Of a DNA stretch of 60,354 nucleotides, positions 52,063-57,469 are shown in pieces. This DNA comes from JAZMZS01 sp045120955 (lineage in GTDB: Bacteria; Bacillota; Clostridia; Oscillospirales; CAG-272), in assembly GCA_045120955.1 (NCBI GenBank), contig JBGVFH010000063.1:1-60354 (forward strand), read 5' to 3'. The notes under the pieces are model-generated. The model saw only the letters and a program-made list of their open reading frames with translations, did no database searches and was not told the origin of the DNA. The position numbers were made by a program, and so were the translations under genes. The stretch's first letter is position 1, and each line of letters starts with the position of its first letter.

Positions 52063-53553
52063 ATGAGCAACGAGAACAACAATAACGGACAGACAAATTC
52101 CACAAATGAGCTTGCGGTTCGCCGTGACAAGCTCAATGCACTCATCGAAGCAGGAAAAAATCCGTTCGAAATTACAAAGTATGATGTTGATACCACATCT
52201 GCCGAGATTAAGGCAGATTATGAAAAGTACGAGGACAAGGAGGTTGCTCTTGCGGGCAGAATTATGAGCCGCAGAGTAATGGGTAAGGCTTCCTTTGCAG
52301 GACTCGAGGACGGCGAGGGCAGAATTCAGCTTTATGTACGCCGTGACGAGGTGGGCGAGGATGTTTATGCCGACTTCAAGAAATGGGATGTCGGCGATAT
52401 CATCGGAGTAAAGGGAAGAGTCTTCAAAACTCAGACAGGCGAGATATCCATTCATGCAACGAGTATTATCCTGCTTGCAAAATCGCTGCTCCCGCTGCCC
52501 GAAAAGTTTCACGGACTCAAGGATACGGACACAAGATACCGTCAGAGATATGTTGACCTTATCGTAAATCCCGAGGTAAAGGACACGTTTATAAAGAGAA
52601 GCAAAATATTAAAGGAGATACGTGATTATCTTGATTCAAAGGGATTTTTGGAGGTAGATACACCTATACTTACTCCATTTGAGATAGGTGCTACGGCGCG
52701 TCCGTTTATGACTCATCACAACACACTCGATATGGATATGTATTTGCGTATCGAGACTGAGCTTTATCTCAAGAGACTTATCGTCGGCGGCATGAACCGT
52801 GTGTACGAGGTCGGCAGAATTTTCCGTAATGAGGGTATGGACACAAAGCACAACCCCGAGTTTACTACGATAGAGCTTTATCAGGCATATACAGATTACA
52901 AGGGCATGATGGACCTTGTAGAGGAGCTTTACAAGCTGCTCGCAGTTAAAATATGCGGCTCCGAGAAGATAACATATCAGGGCATTGAGATAGATATGGG
53001 ACATTGGGAGCGCCTTACAATGGCAGAGGCTGTTAAGAAGTATGCAGGCGTAGATTACTACGAGTGGAACAGCGACGAGCAGGCAAGAGCCGTCGCTAAG
53101 GAAAAGCATGTAGAAGTCCCCGCCGATGCAACCAAGGGAACGGTTCTTATCGAGTTGTTTGATGCTTATGTAGAGGACAAGCTCATCCAGCCGACATTTA
53201 TCTACGATTACCCCGTGGAGAACAGCCCGCTTGCAAAGCGTAAGCCCACCGAGCCTGCATTTACCGAGAGATTTGAGTATTTTATCAACTGCACGGAATA
53301 CGGCAATGCTTTCAGCGAGCTTAACGACCCCATTGACCAGAAGGAGAGATTCGAGTATCAGGTAGCTCTTAAAAAGGCTCAGGACCCCGATACAAAGGCA
53401 CAAGTCGACTATGACTATGTCACCGCACTTGAATACGGGCTTGCTCCGACAGGCGGTCTCGGCTTTGGCATAGACAGACTCGTAATGCTGCTTACCGACT
53501 CCCCCTCTATCCGCGATGTTCTACTCTTCCCCACGATGAAACCCCTCGATTAA
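52063..53553 (+). CDS. lysS: Lysyl-tRNA synthetase, class II
   Basis: 496 residues. OB-fold anticodon-binding domain at about 55-165 (VALAGRIMSRRVMGKASFAGLEDG), class II catalytic domain with motif 1 FLEVDTPILTPF, motif 2 FRNEGMDTKHNPEFTTIELY and motif 3 GLGFGIDRLVMLL. It charges tRNA-Lys. RBS GAGG upstream. It is the last gene of the conserved chromosomal part; base composition changes directly afterwards. Confidence 0.97.
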   Translation: MSNENNNNGQTNSTNELAVRRDKLNALIEAGKNPFEITKYDVDTTSAEIKADYEKYEDKEVALAGRIMSRRVMGKASFAGLEDGEGRIQLYVRRDEVGEDVYADFKKWDVGDIIGVKGRVFKTQTGEISIHATSIILLAKSLLPLPEKFHGLKDTDTRYRQRYVDLIVNPEVKDTFIKRSKILKEIRDYLDSKGFLEVDTPILTPFEIGATARPFMTHHNTLDMDMYLRIETELYLKRLIVGGMNRVYEVGRIFRNEGMDTKHNPEFTTIELYQAYTDYKGMMDLVEELYKLLAVKICGSEKITYQGIEIDMGHWERLTMAEAVKKYAGVDYYEWNSDEQARAVAKEKHVEVPADATKGTVLIELFDAYVEDKLIQPTFIYDYPVENSPLAKRKPTEPAFTERFEYFINCTEYGNAFSELNDPIDQKERFEYQVALKKAQDPDTKAQVDYDYVTALEYGLAPTGGLGFGIDRLVMLLTDSPSIRDVLLFPTMKPLD

Positions 53554-53607
53554 GAAAATGCCGTAAAATAGCGGTATTACAGGGTTTTTGAAACTCTATC
53601 AAAACCG

Positions 53608-53629
53608 ATTTACGACACATTTACGACAA
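53608..53629 (+). repeat. Tandem 11-bp direct repeat downstream of lysS
   Basis: ATTTACGACAC (53608-53618) and ATTTACGACAA (53619-53629) are adjacent. Short ACGAC-type repeats of this kind occur near integrase or excisionase sites of Gram-positive conjugative elements, so they may be remnants of arm-type sites. No integrase is visible. Confidence 0.45.
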
Positions 53630-53643
53630 ATGAAAAAATGAAG

Positions 53644-53679
53644 ACACCCTATGACCGTAAAAAGTCATAGGGTGTTTTT
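53644..53679 (+). terminator. Intrinsic terminator near the element boundary
   Basis: ACACCCTATGAC (53644-53655) pairs with GTCATAGGGTGT (53664-53675), followed by TTTTT. It lies after the tandem repeat, about 90 nt past lysS. Confidence 0.85.
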
Positions 53680-53701
53680 GCATATTTTTATTGAACTGAC
53701 C

Positions 53702-53719
53702 GACAAATTGGAATTTGTC
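53702..53719. repeat. 8-bp-arm palindrome at the GNAT gene 3' end
   Basis: GACAAATT-GG-AATTTGTC, touching the stop codon of the minus-strand gene at 53719. No T run on either side. Confidence 0.45.
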
Positions 53720-54291
53720 TAAATATCTAAATACCATATAAATTGAATTTCATTTCTTACTTCGGGTTCCAAATAATAAGCATACATATCTATTTTAGAT
53801 AATACAGCTCCTTGTTTTTGATAAAACTTGCATGCTGGAACATTGTTATTCTGACATTCAATAATCATTTGTTGATATCCATCTTTTTTAGCATTCGAAA
53901 CACCCATATCTAACAACTTTTGTCCAATACCATTGTGTTTATAAGCATCCGCAATACGAATATCCCATAACACACAAGCATCTTCCCTTCCATAAAGCAT
54001 ATTTAATCCATCTGTTTTTCCAACAATGGTCATTGCTCCCACAGGAGTATTACCATCAAATGCCATATAAAATCTCCAATTAGTAATATCAAATTCTTTT
54101 TCATATTCTGCCGCACGTTCATAGATACTTAAGTCTTTGATATATGGTTTAACCTTCACTTCTTCAAGAATTAAACCACCCAATCCATTATTTATTCTTT
54201 TAACATGATATTCCGATTGCACGTCTACATTCATAGCAACCTTGTCATATAGTTCCAAAAAAGATTTATCTATTTCTTTAACAGTAATCAT
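53719..54291 (-). CDS. GNAT acetyltransferase, streptothricin-acetyltransferase-like
   Basis: 190 residues from ATG 54291, which has GGAGAT 8 nt upstream; an earlier in-frame ATG at 54306 contains that site and is rejected. The acetyl-CoA motif is RIADAYKHNGIGQKLLDMGV (about 122-141), and the C-terminal part IIECQNNNVPACKFYQKQGA and ending FIWYL resemble SatA/Sat4 streptothricin acetyltransferases. Its product may inactivate an aminoglycoside-like antibiotic or another amine. A/T-rich codon use unlike lysS marks it as acquired. It has its own promoter at 54344-54372. Confidence 0.8.
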   Translation of the reverse strand: MITVKEIDKSFLELYDKVAMNVDVQSEYHVKRINNGLGGLILEEVKVKPYIKDLSIYERAAEYEKEFDITNWRFYMAFDGNTPVGAMTIVGKTDGLNMLYGREDACVLWDIRIADAYKHNGIGQKLLDMGVSNAKKDGYQQMIIECQNNNVPACKFYQKQGAVLSKIDMYAYYLEPEVRNEIQFIWYLDI

Positions 54292-54343
54292 TTCTTTTAT
54301 CTCCATAATTAATTAACAAATTCTTATTTATCGAACTGATTGC

Positions 54344-54372
54344 ATTATACCATAAATTATTCAAAATTTCAA
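54344..54372 (-). promoter_or_regulatory. Promoter of the GNAT gene
   Basis: Minus strand TTGAAA, 17-nt spacer, perfect TATAAT. Confidence 0.7.
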
Positions 54373-54667
54373 TATTTCCGCAATCCTTATGAGTTATAAC
54401 GATACTTATAGAATCTTTATGACTCTTTTTCTTTTATATAAGACTCTTTATTAATCATAATGATTATATAAGCATTATGAGTCTTTATCTTAAACATAGA
54501 GTAATTGAGAGTTATCAAGATTAAGCAAAGAGTAAAGAATCCTCTTGATTGTTTAAAGAGTAAAGATGATTACTTGAAATAAAAAAATTAATAGAATAGA
54601 TTCTAATTACAATACTTTTAATTTAAGAAGGAGGAATTAAAAACCATACACACATAAGGAAAAATAA
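54373..54667. repeat. A/T-rich intergenic tract with repeated GAGT/ACTC words
   Basis: No gene seen. The word AAAGAGTAAAGA occurs at 54527-54538 and 54555-54566, and the related words TTATGAGT, GACTCTTT and AGTCTTTA recur in both orientations between 54385 and 54490. TAATCATAATGATTA is near-palindromic. It could hold protein-binding sites or a transfer origin of the decayed element; nothing specific can be assigned. Confidence 0.5.
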
Positions 54668-54766
54668 ATGAAGGTGGAATTACAAAAGAAACCCGACCAA
54701 GTGTGGTCAACCTTGTATCATCGTTTTTGCGAAACCTATGGAAATGTCCAAACGAAAAAACGATGA
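54668..54766 (+). CDS. 32-codon ORF, possible leader peptide
   Basis: 32 codons (starts MKVELQKKPDQVW, ends VQTKKR) with AAGGA 7 nt before ATG 54668. Its last part runs through the first stem-loop of the chain described at 54698-54954, and its stop lies in the 3' arm of that stem, so ribosome movement would affect the fold. This is the arrangement of attenuation leader peptides; the peptide sequence itself is not recognised. Confidence 0.45.
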   Translation: MKVELQKKPDQVWSTLYHRFCETYGNVQTKKR

Positions 54767-54954
54767 TACCGTCAATCTTAACCCGATTCGCTATGTAGGG
54801 TTGGTTGACTTGCAGATAATGAATCTGCTTTGGATTAGCGAAAAGTGTTTCGCTTTCCGTTTGGCAAAGGGGTGCCCTTTGTCTTCATCTGAACCCAAAT
54901 AGCATAGAGGGGGACGGCATTAACGATTTCGGACACGAAATCGACAATGCCGTT
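54698..54954 (+). ncRNA. Chain of stem-loops, candidate structured RNA or transfer origin
   Basis: Successive stems: GTCAACC (54706-54712) with GGTTGAC (54803-54809), enclosing a 14-bp stem of GTATCATCGTTTTT (54715-54728) with AAAAACGATGATAC (54756-54769); GCAGAT/ATCTGC (54812-54828); AGCGAAA/TTTCGCT (54837-54854); GGCAAAGGG/CCCTTTGTC (54863-54883); ACGGCATT/AATGCCGT (54914-54953) with inner CGATTTCG/CGAAATCG. None has a T run. This density of perfect stems is far above that in the rest of the window. Known class not recognised. Confidence 0.6.
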
Positions 54955-54985
54955 GCCCTATCAACAATGAAAGGAGTGACAAGGA

Positions 54986-55171
54986 ATGTCAAAAAAGCGA
55001 AGTTTGTTCATACAGAGCCTGACGGCGATTAATGAATGTTTTTCGTACAGGTACCCTCCTGTTATAGATACGAGTAAAATCCGGGGCCCTTGTGAGCCTA
55101 TGGATATAACGATAATTGCAAAGGAGATGTTTATATATGACCCGCCAAACAGACGGAAAATCGCTGTATGA
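54986..55171 (+). CDS. Small hypothetical protein of the mobile region
   Basis: 61 residues with AAGGAG 10 nt before ATG 54986. Basic N-terminus (MSKKRSLFIQSLTAINECF), no membrane segment. Its 3' end overlaps the next gene by 35 nt in another frame. I do not recognise it; it may be a short real gene or a relic of a larger one. The stem-loop chain lies directly upstream, so it is the first coding region that chain could control. Confidence 0.4.
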   Translation: MSKKRSLFIQSLTAINECFSYRYPPVIDTSKIRGPCEPMDITIIAKEMFIYDPPNRRKIAV

Positions 55172-55769
55172 ACAGCAAGAAGACCGCATATTAGCGCAGT
55201 CAGACGCTTTTATTTCACTTCTGACAAAGCGTGGGATCCTCGGTGATCACCAAATCGACAATGAAAAGGTTCGAAAGGCTCAGCAAGAAAAAAATCGCAA
55301 AAGCTATCACAATACGCTGCTTCTTTTGCAGCATTACCGAAATATTGCTTGGTTATTGGAGTGTTTGCCGGTTAGCATTGCTGAAGAATTGGATGAACCA
55401 TTTGAGGGTGTGGACAAGTTGATTGATCAAATGGACCTTGAAATGGCACTTGGCAACAGAAAGATGGAAAACCGAATGGAAGGCATTCTTAAGTCCAGGT
55501 TGCTTTTTGACCGTGTAAACGAGGCGTTGACTGTATTATCACATAAGCCCGGTAATGGTCAGAAACTGTATGACGTGATTTATCAGACCTACATTCGTGA
55601 AGACAAACTGACGCATCTTGAGATTCTTGAAGAACTTAGAATGTCCGGAAGAGTCTACTATCGGCTTCGTCAGCAGGCAATTTCAATTCTTTCAATTCGT
55701 TTGTGGTCAACACCGGTTGCAGGAATGGATTTTTGGCTTGATATGCTTACCTTGTTTGAAAGCCTATAA
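55137..55769 (+). CDS. ArpU-like transcription regulator of a conjugative element
   Basis: 210 residues from ATG 55137 (AAGGAG upstream; TTG 55116 rejected). Helical and soluble. The C-terminal part (YDVIYQTYIREDKLTHLEIL, LRMSGRVYYRLRQQAISIL, about 148-200) has the layout of ArpU/sigma-region-4-like helix-turn-helix proteins that control late phage or conjugation genes. The conjugation gene Maff2 follows. The family call rests on this C-terminal pattern only. Confidence 0.5.
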   Translation: MTRQTDGKSLYEQQEDRILAQSDAFISLLTKRGILGDHQIDNEKVRKAQQEKNRKSYHNTLLLLQHYRNIAWLLECLPVSIAEELDEPFEGVDKLIDQMDLEMALGNRKMENRMEGILKSRLLFDRVNEALTVLSHKPGNGQKLYDVIYQTYIREDKLTHLEILEELRMSGRVYYRLRQQAISILSIRLWSTPVAGMDFWLDMLTLFESL

Positions 55770-55809
55770 AGTGCCTATAAAACGCCTATAAAAAGCCGAC
55801 AAATAGCCG

Positions 55810-55838
55810 ATGACAAGCAAAAGAAAATGTGTTATACT
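55810..55838 (+). promoter_or_regulatory. Promoter upstream of the Maff2-like gene
   Basis: ATGACA (55810-55815), 17-nt spacer, TATACT (55833-55838). Confidence 0.5.
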
Positions 55839-55873
55839 TGTATCGTCCAAAAGTGGGCTCGGGTGAAGACGAG

Positions 55874-55917
55874 GCCGTTTCTTTTAGCAGAAATGCTTGA
55901 AAGAGACGGCTTTTTTT
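55874..55917 (+). terminator. Terminator/attenuator before the Maff2-like gene
   Basis: GCCGTTTCTTT (55874-55884) pairs with AAAGAGACGGC (55900-55910), inner AGCA-GAAA-TGCT, then seven Ts. It lies between promoter and ribosome binding site, so it may attenuate the gene. Confidence 0.75.
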
Positions 55918-55951
55918 GTTGCCCGAATTCTGAAAAAGGAGGTACACAGGC

Positions 55952-56234
55952 ATGATCAAGCAACTTAGGCTGGGTAGGAATAAACTTAATTCCGCCTATT
56001 GGTCGCTCGTTGGTGCTGCGTCGGCAATGCTTTTTTCGATGCAACCCGTTATGGCCGCAACTATCTGGGATCGCTTTTCGGCGATTATGCAGGATATTTA
56101 CGGTCAGATTGTAGCGATCAGTACCATCGTGGCAGTCGCAGTGGGTGCCATTGCCCTGATTATCCGAATGGTTTCGCGAAATCAGCGTGCGGTGGACGAA
56201 GCAACGCAGTGGCTTAAGAGAATCGTGATCACTT
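55952..56234 (+). pseudogene. Maff2-family conjugation protein, 3' end replaced
   Basis: About 94 codons match the Maff2 family of Gram-positive conjugative elements: a basic start, a signal/membrane segment (YWSLVGAASAMLFSMQPVMA), IWDRFSAIMQDIYGQIVAIST, a second hydrophobic segment, and DEATQWLKRIVIT. After TW near 56234 the family sequence stops abruptly and an unrelated 22-residue frame runs to TGA at 56300-56302. Normal members continue with another membrane helix. So the gene was cut by a deletion or rearrangement. AAAGGAGG precedes ATG 55952. Confidence 0.75.
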
Positions 56235-56516
56235 GGCATCCTGCTTCTTGCAGGTTGCTCCACACCAGACTCATCTGGGAATTCTTCACCTTCCGGGAGT
56301 GATATCCCGGATAGCTCATGGCACGCATTCATTAACTTCCAGGGCAAGCATTACAACCTGGGCACCCACCCAACCTTTCAATCGGCAGTCAAAGCGAGGA
56401 GAGCTGCAGAGGAGCGTCTTCACGATCCGGCTATCATCGCACATATAGAAACACTTACAGAAGAACGAAGAAAAGAGTTCGCCATGTACCTGCGTGACAA
56501 CGGAGGTACTATATAA
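56229..56516 (+). pseudogene. Gene fragment with a lipobox-like start and AP2-like motif
   Basis: A 95-codon open frame without start codon, beginning just at the Maff2 break. It reads LGILLLAGCSTPDSSG (looks like the end of a lipoprotein signal), a Ser/Pro/Gly linker, then WHAFINFQGKHYNLGTHPTF and a charged helix (SAVKARRAAEERLHDP). The GK-x-YNLG-x-x-x-T-x-x-x-AV-ARRAAEE pattern resembles the AP2-like DNA-binding domains in phage and mobile-element homing endonucleases. It ends at TAA 56514. Confidence 0.5.
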
Positions 56517-56520
56517 AACA

Positions 56521-56560
56521 AGGTCGTCTGAGCTTAACCGCCCAGGCGACCTCTTTTTTT
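56521..56560 (+). terminator. Terminator after the gene fragment
   Basis: AGGTCGTCTG (56521-56530) pairs with CAGGCGACCT (56543-56552), then CTTTTTTT. Confidence 0.8.
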
Positions 56561-56603
56561 GTAACTTTTTTTCGGAACAACTCGTACAATTATCAAAAAC
56601 CTA

Positions 56604-56632
56604 TTGCAATTTTGTAGTATGTGTACTATAAT
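56604..56632 (+). promoter_or_regulatory. Promoter of the TetR gene with a palindrome in the spacer
   Basis: TTGCAA (56604-56609), 17-nt spacer, TATAAT (56627-56632). TAGTA-TGTG-TACTA (56615-56628) lies between the two boxes, a good place for a TetR-type operator. Confidence 0.6.
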
Positions 56633-56697
56633 AGTGATGATAATTTTTAGAATAATGAACTTTTGGCGTATACAAGACGACAGGAGGAAATATAAGC

Positions 56698-57408
56698 GTG
56701 ATACGAGTAGATAGAAAAGAACTTACTCGCAGTGAGATTGTTCGGGTTGCGGCGAACTGTTTTTTGAATGACGGTTATACCAAAACGACAGTAAACTCTA
56801 TGTGCAAGAAATTAAATATGAGTCCCGGTAATATGACTTTTCATTTTCCGACAAAAGAGCACATGCTGGCTGAGCTGGTTGAAATACTTTGCAAGTATCA
56901 GTGGAAGATGATGGAGGATGAAGCCAAGGACGGACATAGTTCCATCATGGCGATCTGCCTGGAGCTGCTGACCATCGCTTCTGCTTGTGAGCAGGACGAG
57001 GTGGCAAAGGATTTCTTCCTTTCCTCCTATCGGAGCGAGATGTGTATGGAGCATATTCGGAAGAACGATACGGATCGTGCCAAAGAAGTATTCAAGGATT
57101 ACTGCCCCGATTGGTCAGATGAGTATTTCTCGGAAGCGGAAACCTTGGTTTCAGGCATTGAGTATGCTGTGTTTTTCACCACTTCCGACTCTGCACCGTT
57201 AGACGTTCGAGTAGCAGGAGCGCTCAGAACGATCCTATCCATCTATAATGTACCCAAGGAAATTCGGGACGAAAAAATCAAGAAAGTGCTTTCGATGAAT
57301 TATCAAAAGCTAGGTCTTGAAACTATTAGGAAATTCAGAGAGTATGTGGATCAAACAACTGAACAGGCCCTGTTTGATCTGTTGAAACGAAAACAAATCA
57401 CACAATAA
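56698..57408 (+). CDS. TetR/AcrR-family transcription regulator
   Basis: 236 residues, GTG start 10 nt after AGGAGGA. N-terminal TetR helix-turn-helix: LTRSEIVRVAANCFLNDGYTKTTVNSMCKKLNMSPGNMTFHFPTKEHML (about 9-57). The C-terminal helical domain would bind a ligand or dimerise; it is not similar to a known drug-sensing class. It probably represses its own promoter and perhaps the adjacent surface-protein gene 61 nt downstream. Confidence 0.88.
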   Translation: MIRVDRKELTRSEIVRVAANCFLNDGYTKTTVNSMCKKLNMSPGNMTFHFPTKEHMLAELVEILCKYQWKMMEDEAKDGHSSIMAICLELLTIASACEQDEVAKDFFLSSYRSEMCMEHIRKNDTDRAKEVFKDYCPDWSDEYFSEAETLVSGIEYAVFFTTSDSAPLDVRVAGALRTILSIYNVPKEIRDEKIKKVLSMNYQKLGLETIRKFREYVDQTTEQALFDLLKRKQITQ

Positions 57409-57469
57409 CATAATGATTGAAATATACGGCGAGAGCCGATTTCGATAATCCCTATACGGAGGTAACGAT

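Noticed and set aside
53702..53719. Terminator of the GNAT gene
   Set aside because: The palindrome lacks a T run on the minus strand; it is listed only as a palindrome.
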